A stretch of DNA of 64,000 nucleotides. Origin: Tritrichomonas musculus. Lineage: Eukaryota > Parabasalia > Tritrichomonadida > Tritrichomonadidae. The stretch is taken from NCBI GenBank assembly GCA_039105265.1, contig JAPFFF010000007.1, positions 1,674,001 through 1,738,000 of the forward strand, in the 5' to 3' direction. The notes under the pieces were generated by a model, which did not search any database, was not told the DNA's origin, and was given only the letters and a program-made list of their open reading frames with translations. Each line of letters opens with the position of its first letter. The stretch's first letter is position 1. Both the position numbers and the translations under genes were made by a program. Shown in pieces: positions 20,084 to 30,310 of this stretch.

Positions 20084-22132
20084 TTATTTCCTTAATTTAT
20101 TTAATCTTTCCCAAGTCTTTACCTGCCAGATTGCGTTATAATGTTGTTCATCATTTTGCATCAGATCTCTTCCTTCAACTGTGTTTAAAAGTTCTTTTTG
20201 TACTTCAATAACTGTTTCTGCCACCTTTATTGGATCAACTTTTAAATAATCTTTAACTTGATTATATGTATGAAATATAAAGTATCTTATTGGAGTATCA
20301 TAATCCTCTAAATCATCTTTTACACATTCAAATATTATAGAATCACTGATATCACTACTCTCTTCTTCTTCTTCGTTTTCTTCGTCTATTTGAATGGTAT
20401 CTAAGTAATCAAAAGAAAGACCTTGCTTAGGCAACGAAAGATCAAATGATTGAGCATTTTTAAACTCTTCGTTAATTAAATCTGAAATGTCATCCCACTT
20501 TGGATTTAGTATCATGTGAATACAAGGCAAGTCAATGTCATACATCATCGAATAATACTTTGATCGGGAACAGGAACAATTCTCTTTTGAATAACTTTGT
20601 GCTGAAGTGCCATTTGAAACTTTTTCATTAGCTTTTTTTTTCAATGAATTTATAAAAAATCTTAAGTTAGAAATAGAAGATTGACCAATGTTAGTCAATC
20701 TTGTTAAAATCTGGTTTGCTAATAAAGTTAGCCTGCTACAAATGTTTAAGTGTTGATTGCCTGCAACAGAATTTATTTTTTGATGGAAAGATTCTGCGAA
20801 ATTTGTTGTTGTTGGTATTTTTCTTTCTATTCTTTCGAAAAGTGGAGCATATGATTTTTCTATTTCGATTGGTTGTCCATTGACGTTAACACCGAGGATT
20901 TTCCCTACTTTTATGTATCGTTTGTCATCTTTACTGTCATCCTTGCAATGAAATGTGTTATAAGTATCTATAAGTGTATATTTAAATTGGTCTAGTTTTC
21001 TTTCATATTCCTCTTTAGTTGCAGTAAAGAGAATATCCTTCAACAACCATCCTAATGGAGAACTTGCTCCGACTGATCGAATGAGGTGAGCAAAGCAATT
21101 ATAATTAACAATGTTATACTTTCTCTTTAATGAGATAAAGCACTTGTGCTCATCTGTTATATAGTTCATGTTTAGACATTTTTGAAATAAATTAATATCA
21201 ATCTTTCGAATAGATTCATAAAAAAGTGAATATAAGTTTGTTGATTCAGACGGTCCGGCCAACAGGCATAATGGAACGCCTGTGTTTTTAATTATTAATT
21301 GAGGAATAACTGTTTTCAAAGGTTTTAAAACCTTGAAAGTTGTGTCAAGTTCGATCGCAGTGCCTTTTAGAAATACATTTTTGAAATATGGATGAAACCA
21401 AGAAAACATCATAACATCTTCTCCCTTGCAAGTGAAGATACCTTTGCCTTTAACAATAAATAACCAACCGCCAAGCGGAGTAAAAATTTTCAATAGATCA
21501 TTTTCAGGATTAGAATTTTCAAGTCGTCTAATAGTTTTTGGATGAAACGGTGCAATTCTGAAAAATAAAAGAGAGGTAAATTGGTTAACATCATCATCTG
21601 CATTTTTTCCGTTGAAAATCTTGGTCATTTTATGAAAGGCGTCAAGCGGATAACGTAAGTTATATGGTTTGTTAGAGGTATAATCGAATGTAAATTCATT
21701 CGAAAATAAATATGCAGGCACGGTTCTAACATTTTTCTTAACAGATATTAACTGATATTTGACATTTCCGGAAGTGCCTTTAATCTGGATATAAAAGTCG
21801 TTTCCAGTTGAATCAAAATAAATTTTGAATAATTTTTTACATGAACCATTTGAATAATATTCAATTATATTTAGTCTGCAATCTAACAAACGCCTATTTT
21901 TCGTTTTTCTACAGTTAGTTTTGATAGTAAAATTAAATAGAGGATAATTGAATGATGCTAAAAACAAAATAAATGTAGTTGGATCAATCAATGGATCATT
22001 GTAAGGAAATTTCATTAAATATATTGGATGATTGATATCAATTCGTGTTTCTGGATCATTTAAGTCTTTGGAAGTGTGAATAGTTCCTAAGTTTAAACTA
22101 GGAACAGTGATATTTGGATCATATTCTTCCAT
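20084..22132 (-). CDS. MULE transposase
   Basis: 682 aa. The Mutator-superfamily catalytic core is visible: Asp263 in ELDTTFKVL, Asp327 in ITDEHKCF, and Glu446 in TNFAESFHQKIN, matching the N-x-A-E-S context of MULE transposases. Between the second and third acids lies NYNCFAHL (C346/H349), the usual C-x-x-H insertion of this family. A SWIM-type zinc finger follows, C519-S-C521 with C537-I-H539. The C-terminal part is acidic (EENEEEEESSD). The frame has no break, and a host-type initiator (TCATT) precedes the ATG. It is expected to cut at the 139-bp ends and leave 9-bp duplications, which is what the flanks show. Confidence 0.9.
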   Translation of the reverse strand: MEEYDPNITVPSLNLGTIHTSKDLNDPETRIDINHPIYLMKFPYNDPLIDPTTFILFLASFNYPLFNFTIKTNCRKTKNRRLLDCRLNIIEYYSNGSCKKLFKIYFDSTGNDFYIQIKGTSGNVKYQLISVKKNVRTVPAYLFSNEFTFDYTSNKPYNLRYPLDAFHKMTKIFNGKNADDDVNQFTSLLFFRIAPFHPKTIRRLENSNPENDLLKIFTPLGGWLFIVKGKGIFTCKGEDVMMFSWFHPYFKNVFLKGTAIELDTTFKVLKPLKTVIPQLIIKNTGVPLCLLAGPSESTNLYSLFYESIRKIDINLFQKCLNMNYITDEHKCFISLKRKYNIVNYNCFAHLIRSVGASSPLGWLLKDILFTATKEEYERKLDQFKYTLIDTYNTFHCKDDSKDDKRYIKVGKILGVNVNGQPIEIEKSYAPLFERIERKIPTTTNFAESFHQKINSVAGNQHLNICSRLTLLANQILTRLTNIGQSSISNLRFFINSLKKKANEKVSNGTSAQSYSKENCSCSRSKYYSMMYDIDLPCIHMILNPKWDDISDLINEEFKNAQSFDLSLPKQGLSFDYLDTIQIDEENEEEEESSDISDSIIFECVKDDLEDYDTPIRYFIFHTYNQVKDYLKVDPIKVAETVIEVQKELLNTVEGRDLMQNDEQHYNAIWQVKTWERLNKLRK

Positions 22133-22135
22133 TTA

Positions 22136-22210
22136 AATGAAAAGTTTATCAAATTTATAATTAATAAACGGAATATTGTAATAAAGTTATAATTAATAAA
22201 CGGAATATTA
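22136..22210 (-). promoter_or_regulatory. Transposase promoter region with initiator and direct repeats
   Basis: TCATT at 22140-22136 on the minus strand, four bases from the ATG at 22132, fits the trichomonad initiator. Upstream of it a 23-bp AT-rich segment (22156-22178) is repeated perfectly at 22188-22210, 32 bp apart. A T26 tract follows at 22221-22246. The regulatory role of the direct repeat is inference. Confidence 0.4.
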
Positions 22211-22253
22211 AGAAGAAAAATTTTTTTTTTTTTTTTTTTTTTTTTTGTAGAAC

Positions 22254-24219
22254 GGCTTCTCTCATTGTGATTCGTTGATGGAGAGCTTCTATCATTGTGA
22301 TTCGTTGATGGAGAGCTTCTATCATTGTGATCTGTTGATGGAGAGCTTCTATCATTGTGATTCGTTGATGGAGAGCTTCTATCATTGTGATTCGTTGATG
22401 GAGAGCTTCTATCATTGTGATTCGTTGATGGAGAGCTTCTATCATTGTGATTCGTTGATGGAGAGCTTCTATCATTGTGATTCGTTGATGGAGAGCTTCT
22501 ATCATTGTGATCTGTTGATGGAGAGCTTCTCGCATTACGATTCGTTGATGGAGAGCTTCTCGCATTGTGATCTGTTGATGGAGAGCTTCTATCATTGTGA
22601 TTCGTTGATGGAGAGCTTCTATCATTGTGATTCGTTGATGGAGAGCTTCTATCATTGTGATCTGTTGATGGAGAGCTTCTCGCATTACGATTCGTTGATG
22701 GAGAGCTTCTCGCATTGTGATCTGTTGATGGAGAGCTTCTATCATTGTGATTCGTTGATGGAGAGCTTCTATCATTGTGATTCGTTGATGGAGAGCTTCT
22801 CGCATTGTGATTCGTTGATGGAGAGCTTCTATCATTGTGATTCGTTGATGGAGAGCTTCTCGCATTGTGATCTGTTGATGGAGAGCTTCTATCATTGTGA
22901 TTCGTTGATGGAGAGCTTCTATCATTGTGATTCGTTGATGGAGAGCTTCTATCATTGTGATTCGTTGATGGAGAGCTTCTATCATTGTGATTCGTTGATG
23001 GAGAGCTTCTATCATTGTGATTCGTTGATGGAGAGCTTCTATCATTGTGATTCGTTGATGGAGAGCTTCTCGCATTGTGATCTGTTGATGGAGAGCTTCT
23101 ATCATTGTGATTCGTTGATGGAGAGCTTCTATCATTGTGATCTGTTGATGGAGAGCTTCTCGCATTACGATTCGTTGATGGAGAGCTTCTCGCATTGTGA
23201 TTCGTTGATGGAGAGCTTCTATCATTGTGATTCGTTGATGGAGAGCTTCTATCATTGTGATTCGTTGATGGAGAGCTTCTATCATTGTGATTCGTTGATG
23301 GAGAGCTTCTATCATTGTGATTCGTTGATGGAGAGCTTCTATCATTGTGATTCGTTGATGGAGAGCTTCTATCATTGTGATTCGTTGATGGAGAGCTTCT
23401 ATCATTGTGATTCGTTGATGGAGAGCTTCTATCATTGTGATCTGTTGATGGAGAGCTTCTATCATTACGATTCGTTGATGGAGAGCTTCTATCATTGTGA
23501 TCTGTTGATGGAGAGCTTCTATCATTGTGATTCGTTGATGGAGAGCTTCTATCATTGTGATTCGTTGATGGAGAGCTTCTATCATTGTGATTCGTTGATG
23601 GAGAGCTTCTATCATTGTGATTCGTTGATGGAGAGCTTCTATCATTGTGATTCGTTGATGGAGAGCTTCTCGCATTGTGATTCGTTGATGGAGAGCTTCT
23701 ATCATTGTGATTCGTTGATGGAGAGCTTCTATCATTGTGATTCGTTGATGGAGAGCTTCTATCATTGTGATTCGTTGATGGAGAGCTTCTATCATTGTGA
23801 TTCGTTGATGGAGAGCTTCTATCATTGTGATTCGTTGATGGAGAGCTTCTCGCATTGTGATTCGTTGATGGAGAGCTTCTATCATTGTGATTCGTTGATG
23901 GAGAGCTTCTCGCATTGTGATTCGTTGATGGAGAGCTTCTATCATTGTGATTCGTTGATGGAGAGCTTCTATCATTGTGATTCGTTGATGGAGAGCTTCT
24001 ATCATTGTGATTCGTTGATGGAGAGCTTCTATCATTGTGATTCGTTGATGGAGAGCTTCTCGCATTGTGATTCGTTGATGGAGAGCTTCTATCATTGTGA
24101 TTCGTTGATGGAGAGCTTCTATCATTGTGATTCGTTGATGGAGAGCTTCTATCATTGTGATTCGTTGATGGAGAGCTTCTATCATTGTGATTCGTTGATG
24201 GAGAGCTTCTATCATTGTG
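22254..24219. repeat. 30-bp tandem array, about 65 copies
   Basis: A 30-bp unit containing GAGAGCTTCTATCATTGTGA repeated about 65 times without indels. A few positions vary in a patterned way (ATCATT or CGCATT, GTGA or ACGA, TTCGTTG or TCTGTTG). The same variant order recurs near 22490-22590, 22650-22750 and 23130-23210, which shows higher-order duplication of blocks. Because 30 is divisible by three and the unit has no stop in some frames, both strands appear open for about 2 kb; I do not regard either frame as a gene. Confidence 0.95.
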
Positions 24220-24220
24220 G

Positions 24221-25874
24221 AATCATTTGAAATCGTCTGAAATTACTTGGAGTAGTCTGGAATCTCTTATAATCGTCTCGGAATAATCTGTAATCATCTC
24301 TGAATCAATGGGAGTCGTCTCTGAATAATTTGCAATCGTCTGGAATCATTGTGAAATGTCTGGAATCAATGTGAGTCGCCTTGTAGTTATTTGTAATCGT
24401 TTGAAATCATTTGAAGCCGTTTAAAATCACTGTGAATGGTCTGAATCTTTTGGAGTCGTCTTGGAATCACTGCGAGTCACCTTGTAGTCATTTGTAATCG
24501 TCTTGAATCATTTGGGGTCGTCTTGGAATCATTTGTAATAGAATGGAGCCATTGTGAATTGTCTGGAATCTTTTGGTGTCGCTTTGTAGTCATTTGTAAT
24601 CGGCTTGAATCACTTGGAGACGTATGGAATCATTTGTAATAGAATGGAGCCATTGTGAATTGTCTGGAATCTTTTGGTGTCGCTTTGTAGTCATTTGTAA
24701 TCGGCTTGAATCACTTGGAGACGTATGGAATCATTTGTAATAGAATGGAGCCATTGTGAATTGTCTGGAATCTTTTGGTGTCGCTTTGTAGTCATTTGTA
24801 ATCGTCTTGAATCACTTGGAGACGTATGGAATCATTTGTAATAGAATGGAGCCATTGTGAATTGTCTGGAATCACTTGGTGTCGCTTTGGAATCATTTGT
24901 AATAGAATGGAGCCATTGTGAATTTTCTGGAATCATTTGGTGTCGCCTTGCAGTTATTTGTAATCGTCTTGAATCACTTGGTGTCGTCTCGGAATCATTT
25001 ATAATCGTCTGGAATCGTCTGGAATCGTCTGGAATCATTTGTAATAGAATGGAGCCATTGTGAATTGTCTGGAATCACTTGGTGTCGCCTTGGAATCATT
25101 TGTAATCTTCTAGAATCATTTGGTGTCGTCTGGAATCATTTGGTGTCGTCTGGAATCATTTGGTGTCGTCTTGGAATCATTTATAATCGTTTGGAATCGT
25201 CTGGAATCATCTGGAATCGTCTGGAATCATCTGGAATCATCTGGAATCGTCTGGAATCATTTGTAATAGAATGGAGTCATTGTGAATTGTCTGGAATCAC
25301 TTGGTGTCGCCTTGTAGTTATTTGTAATCTTATCGGAATCACTTGGAGTTGTCTTGAATCACTTGGAATCGTCTTGGAATCATTTGTAATCTTCTGGAAT
25401 CACTTGGAGACGTATGGAATCATTTGTAATAGAATGGAGCCATTGTGAATTGTCTGGAATCACTTGGTGTCGCCTTGTAGTTATTTGTAATCTTATCGGA
25501 ATCACTTGGAGTCGTCTAGAATCACTTGGAGTCGTCTAGAATCACTTGGAGTCGTCTTGGAATCATTTGTAATACTTTGGAATCATTTGGAATCTTCTGG
25601 AATCGTCTGGAATCATTTGTAATAGAATGGAGTCATTGTGAATTGTCTGGAATCACTTGGTGTCGCCTTGTAGTTATTTGTAATCTTATCGGAATCACTT
25701 GGAGTTGTCTTGAATCACTTGGAATCGTCTTGGAATCATTTGTAATCTTCTGGAATCACTTGGAGACGTATGGAATCATTTGTAATAGAATGGAGCCATT
25801 GTGAATTGTCTGGAATCACTTGGTGTCGCCTTGTAGTTATTTGTAATCTTATCGGAATCACTTGGAGTTGTTTT
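24221..25874. repeat. Right subterminal arm: inverse of the left-arm repeats
   Basis: About 1.65 kb of GGAATCATTTGTAATCGTCT-like units with 10-bp periodicity, the reverse complement of the left-arm family. Some modules of more than 60 bp, including the one carrying AGAATGGAGCCATTGTGAAT, are shared with the left arm without visible change. It is half the length of the left arm, so the two arms have expanded unequally. Confidence 0.88.
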
Positions 25875-26013
25875 GAATCACTTAGAGTCGTCAAACCTTT
25901 TAGAGTAAAACTGGTAGTTATTTTTCTTTCAAAAAGTGAATTTAACGATCAGTGTATGATCGTTTTTCTCTCAATTTATCTCGGTGGATTTTTATATATT
26001 CGATTCCTTTACC
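25875..26013. repeat. Right terminal inverted repeat of the giant MULE
   Basis: 139 bp, ends CGATTCCTTTACC, and is inverse to 15438-15576 with a single mismatch. Confidence 0.9.
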
Positions 26014-26022
26014 GGTCTGCGG
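26014..26022. repeat. Right target-site duplication of the giant MULE
   Basis: GGTCTGCGG, the exact copy of 15429-15437. Confidence 0.9.
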
Positions 26023-26410
26023 AAATTTTTCCAAAATTTTTTTCGAAAAACATTTAATTATTTAAAAAATATTGAAAAAAGAATTGTCACATTCAAATAA
26101 AAATATAGCGGGACTTTTCAATAAGCAATTTTTGGCACAAATCAAAGATCGCGCTTTTTTTTTTTTTTTTTTTACCAACTTTTCAATATGATTCAGAAAG
26201 TTGGTAAGCAAGTCATAAGGAGTGGAAAGGTTTCCAGGGAGTTCATAGACCACCAAATTACAGACCATTTCAAATTACAGATAGCAGAAGGAATACATTT
26301 TATTATTTCCAACCGAAACGGATAGTAGCTGGTTTATAAATGATTTATTATGTTTTTTTTAACAGTTTTACATTTTTTAAATTAGGTAATGATTTATTAG
26401 AATTAAAACT

Positions 26411-26466
26411 GTTTAGTCGGCTTTGCAGCCGAACAAGTTTTCTTGCGGCTGCAAAGCCGACTAAAC
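26411..26466. repeat. GC-rich perfect hairpin
   Basis: Two perfectly complementary 21-bp arms (26411-26431 and 26446-26466; core GTCGGCTTTGCAGCCG) separated by a 14-base loop. It is much richer in G and C than the surroundings. Function unknown. Confidence 0.85.
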
Positions 26467-26661
26467 TAATTTGCTTCTTTTGTATTAATTCCAGATTGTT
26501 GGTTTCCATGATATACTGCGAAGCGCCTTGTCAAAGTCCGAAAGTGAGGGCAAAGAAAGACGAATACTGTGATGGAATAAAAAAGTATTAAATGATAAAA
26601 AATTATTAAAACCTAAAAAAAAAAAAAAAATTTAAAAGTAATTTAAACTTTTTATTTAAAC

Positions 26662-27694
26662 TTATCTATAATCAAAATCAGAAGAATCATCTTCATCTTC
26701 ATCATCTATTTCACTAAAAAATTCATCCGTGTCTTCTTCTTCAAGATACTTGTCCAAACTTTCTCCTGGAAGCTTGTCAAGTGTTGGATTTTTCAACAAG
26801 CCCTGGGATATTCCACGCAGATTCGAGGTTCTCTTTTGAAACTTCTGACCAAGCTTTTATCAAAAGGTTGGTTATAGTAGCAAACCTATCTTTCCCTGAA
26901 TATATGCTGCATTTGGAAAAAGATCGCAGTTTTGACTTAACTATTCCAAAGATTCGCCTGTTCAAAGACTGAAAGAGGCCCGTTCCATTGGCAGGAATGT
27001 AAATCAGTTCAATTTTTAATTGTTTTGCCAGTTTTCTTACTTCTTTCGTGCGATGCGCGCTGTAGCAATCAAGCAAAAGTGCACAAGGAAATTCTTTAGC
27101 CCAATTTGAATGCAATTCTTTCAAATATTGAATCATTATGTTGCTATTTGTCCATCCTTGTTGGTTTCCTGTTTCCCAAACAAGCGTGTTATCACTTGCC
27201 CTGAACTTTAGAGTGGATAACTCTGTGGTTCCTTTGGTTAAAATTATCAAAGGTTTTTTCTCAATCAAGGAACAGGTAGCAATCGTTGAAAAACATTCTT
27301 TTTCGTTGCGTTTTGCATTTATAACGATTTCCTCTAGTTCAATCTTGCCCAAAGTTCTGGTAGATCCATTATTAATCCTTACAGAGGTTTCGTCCATGTT
27401 GAATACAAGAGCTTCCCCGTTTTTGTTGAATCCCGCTGCAACAAGCTCTAGAAATATTTCAACATATCTCTTATCGATGCTACCTCTGCGTGCATAGTGC
27501 GCTGTCCTCCAACTGAGCCTGTTCCTTTTCATAAAGCACTTAATCCATACATCAGTAAACACAGGTTTCTTTTGATGATACTTTGCAAGAAACTCAATGT
27601 ATTGTATTTCTTCTAATTCGTCATCAATATAGAAGATATTGATTTCATCCTCTATAACTTTTGCATGATTGTTTGAATAACAGGATTGTTGAAT
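26662..27694 (-). pseudogene. Pogo/Tigger-like DDE transposase, truncated and frameshifted
   Basis: The main open part is 26777-27562, whose first ATG is at 27532; the listed frame begins at GTG. The DDE core shows VFNMDETS (first Asp), ALLLDCYSAHR (second Asp) and FQSLNRRIFG, where the expected QPLD third Asp is Asn. Upstream the same frame stays open to a stop near 27695 without an ATG, so the 5' part with the DNA-binding domain is missing. At the 3' end the frame closes at 26777, but an adjacent frame continues in the expected style (LLKNPTLDKLPGES, then an acidic tail to 26662), which suggests one frameshift. I found no inverted ends. Confidence 0.7.
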
Positions 27695-27699
27695 CTAGA

Positions 27700-28861
27700 A
27701 AAAAAAAAAGGAAAAGCTGAACACTCAATTGTTGCTCCCTTTTTTTGGATCATTTGCCAGGCATTAAAGATAAATACTTGTAAAGCGGCAATTTTTTTTT
27801 TTTTTTTTTTTTTTGATGGACAGAAATTATTTTAGATAATATATTTCATTTTTTTTTTTTAAGCTTTCATTTCACTTTTTTTTTAAAAAAAAATAAAAAT
27901 AATTTTACATGAGTATTCAAATCCTGAGTAAAATCTTTACTCTAGGTGAAATATTTCACCTCAAGTAAAGATTTTATTCATTCAAAAAATAAATAAAGTT
28001 TTTACTCGAGGTAAATTATTTCACCTCGATTAAAGATTTTACTCATAATTTTTTATCACATATAAAAATTCTTTTTCCCCAATTTCAATAATTATATAAT
28101 ATTTATAAAATTGTTTTTTAATAAAAATAAAATATATATATTGGAAAAACTAAATTAAAAAAAACAAATATTTGTATTTTAAAAGTTATTTATGTTTCAA
28201 GAAAAGAAATGCATTTATTACAATAACTATCGAAAAAATTTATTTATGAATGCATATATATTAATATATTATATTTTATATATTTAAAATATAAAATATG
28301 CCATAAAATAATGGGAAATTTTCAAGATATGCAACATACTGTGAAAATCAAAATAAACATGATTATTTCATTAAATAATTAGTATATTTTGTTTATTATA
28401 TAATATATACTTCATAACATTCAATTTAAAAATATATCTATGATATATTGAAATAAATTCAAATATTTACCCATATTTAGATTATGATATTTTACAAAAA
28501 AATTGGAAATTTTATATCCAAAATATGAAAAATAGATGCTATTAAAGCAATAACATCATTTTTATAAAATTGATTTCACTCAGATTTGATATTGGCCATA
28601 AAAATGCATCTTTTAATTTATAAAAAATTTTAAACGTACCTAACACACATATGTATTTTTTAAAAAAAATTATGGTAACAGTTTAAAAAAAGAGTGAGGA
28701 TACAATTGGCAAGGAAAGCCAAGTTAACTAAGTTTATTTTGAATTAAAAAATAGTAAATTTTAATTTTAATTTTTAGATATATAAATAAAAGACAAAAGC
28801 AAAGTAAAATATAAAATAAAAACATAACATTATTATATGTCAAAAACAAAACAAAAAGAAA
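27700..28861. other. AT-rich intergenic region
   Basis: About 1.1 kb, with T-tracts near 27790 and 27850 and the twin palindromes at 27926-28044. Nothing coding is visible. Confidence 0.6.
27926..28044. repeat. Two tandem palindromes
   Basis: Two neighbouring imperfect palindromes of about 50 bp share the same sequence family. The first is centred on AGGTGAAATATTTCACCT (27944-27961), the second on AGGTAAATTATTTCACCT (28010-28027). Each is flanked by inverted copies of an AAATCTTTACTC-like segment. Confidence 0.7.
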
Positions 28862-30310
28862 CTATTTTGGCATAAATTTCTCCTGCAAATATTTACAAAT
28901 AAAAGCCAAAAATGTAGAAGAAGATTGATCAGCACATAAAAGGATCAATGATTTACCTGTATTTGGCTCATCTGTTATTACGAAAGAAACGCGATACTCT
29001 TTTTCATCTTTATGCAATACAATTGTTGGAGACATAGAAAGTGGCGAAGAAACACAGCATTTTTGTCGAAGAGAAAAAGAATGTAATGCCGCAAAAATGG
29101 TACAAGCCGAAGCCTGAAAAATCTGTCTTTTTTCATGGATCTGTACATTATTAATTGGAGGAGGGGCAAAAAAGAATCCTTTTGAAGGGTTTGGTGGTTC
29201 TTTAGTCTGTTGATTATTTCCATTACTTGATTTGGCCAAATTGATTTCATTCCCAAGCTGCTTTTGGCGTTCAAATTTCTTGATATATAAAATGAATAAA
29301 AGTTTTTCTCTGTTAAAATCTGTCGTATTCAACCGTGAACTAAATAGTTCTGGTTGCATTCCAAGCACTTGAGATAAACGAGTTATTGCGGTCGCTCTAT
29401 CTGGACTTTGAAGTTCATCTACAGTTAATGATGAGAGAGGAAGTTTTGGTCGTATTTGTTGAGGTTTAAGTAATGGCATAGCTCTACATTCTGTTGCGGA
29501 TGGCCTTTTTGAAGGATCGATTGATAATAATTGTTGAATGAATGGTTGAAAATCTTTTGGAATTAGAGAATAATCAACTTGGTCGGAAAAATCATAATCT
29601 GCTGTTACATTTGGATAAGGAAGTCTTCGTGACAAAATTGCATATACAACAACACCAAAACTCCACATGTCAGCTTTAAAACCATCAAATTCTGGAGATT
29701 TAATCGCTTCTGGTGCTGAATATTCATATGAGCCGCAGTTTCCTTGAATCATACCATTAAAAGTCAAAGAAGCAAGCCCAAAATCGCATAATTTTATGCC
29801 GCCATGTTTTGAAAGTAGAATATTTTCGAGTTTGATATCTCTGTGACAAATTCCATTTGCGTGCAAATATTCAATAGCAGATAATAACTGGTCAATTAAT
29901 CGAACTGCAATTGACGTTTCGAATGGAGTTTTACGTAATTTATGAAGTAAATCGCCATGCTCAGCAAACCGCATGAATTGAAAAATGTGCAAATCTGTAT
30001 CGGCAATTTCATTAACTTCTATAATACAAGGATGATCAACCAAAGCTGCTAAAATTGTTTCATTAAACATAATGTGTTTAGATCGAGGACATAACGAAAG
30101 TTTTTGTTTTGAAATAACTTTAACAGCATAGGGATTTTTAGATCGATGATGAAATGCAATTCGAATTGAAGAAAAATTGCCACGCCAAATTGCATCCCCT
30201 ATGTTATAATCATGTACTTTAGTTAGCGAATCAGGATGCCCTCGGACACCGGGCAATGCCATCTGATGATCCTGTTCTTTCGATATTTTTTTTTTTGAAA
30301 AAAGCTTCAT
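28862..30310 (-). CDS. CAMK-like serine/threonine kinase
   Basis: 482 aa. The kinase domain spans about residues 35-290: Lys64 in YAVKVIS, Glu84 in helix C, HRDIKLEN (156-163), DFG (177-179) and APE (199-201), so the catalytic residues are all present. The glycine loop IWRGNFSSI is degenerate, with the first and third glycines replaced. HRDIKLEN, CDFGLA and GSYEYSAPE are CAMK/KIN1-MARK-like. A helical segment around 315-350 may correspond to a UBA-like region, and the last 90 residues could be a KA1-like lipid-binding module; both are inference. This is a large expanded family in trichomonads and the substrate cannot be predicted. Confidence 0.88.
   Translation of the reverse strand: MKLFSKKKISKEQDHQMALPGVRGHPDSLTKVHDYNIGDAIWRGNFSSIRIAFHHRSKNPYAVKVISKQKLSLCPRSKHIMFNETILAALVDHPCIIEVNEIADTDLHIFQFMRFAEHGDLLHKLRKTPFETSIAVRLIDQLLSAIEYLHANGICHRDIKLENILLSKHGGIKLCDFGLASLTFNGMIQGNCGSYEYSAPEAIKSPEFDGFKADMWSFGVVVYAILSRRLPYPNVTADYDFSDQVDYSLIPKDFQPFIQQLLSIDPSKRPSATECRAMPLLKPQQIRPKLPLSSLTVDELQSPDRATAITRLSQVLGMQPELFSSRLNTTDFNREKLLFILYIKKFERQKQLGNEINLAKSSNGNNQQTKEPPNPSKGFFFAPPPINNVQIHEKRQIFQASACTIFAALHSFSLRQKCCVSSPLSMSPTIVLHKDEKEYRVSFVITDEPNTGKSLILLCADQSSSTFLAFICKYLQEKFMPK

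Larger units (their letters stand above)
15438..26013. mobile_element. Giant Mutator-like element (MULE) with foldback arms, apparently complete
   Basis: 10,576 bp bounded by identical 9-bp direct repeats. The 139-bp terminal inverted repeats differ at one position (GGCAAAGG against GGTAAAGG), so the insertion looks recent. Inside, in order: a 3.3-kb left arm of about 10-bp-periodic repeats, a 54-copy 20-bp array, the minus-strand MULE transposase, a T26 tract, a 30-bp array of about 65 copies and a 1.65-kb right arm that is the inverse of the left arm's sequence family. The transposase frame is intact with all three acidic residues, so the element looks autonomous. Only about 2 kb of 10.6 kb is coding. 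The architecture recalls Foldback elements, but the transposase is of the Mutator superfamily. Confidence 0.92.

Noticed and set aside
18931-24219. Regular short repeats resembling a CRISPR array.
   Set aside because: Units are contiguous 20-bp and 30-bp tandems with no unique spacers, and the context is a eukaryotic transposon.
22161-24230. Two long opposite-strand frames encoding about 65 decapeptide repeats (MIEALHQRIT on minus, MESFYHCDSL on plus).
   Set aside because: Both are simple translations of the indel-free 30-bp array. The minus frame even runs on through the poly(T) tract as poly-Lys. No initiator or second evidence of coding.
26062-26268. 68-codon minus-strand frame next to the right end of the MULE.
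   Set aside because: It contains a poly-Lys run from a T-tract and no recognisable domain; at most a scrap of an old element.
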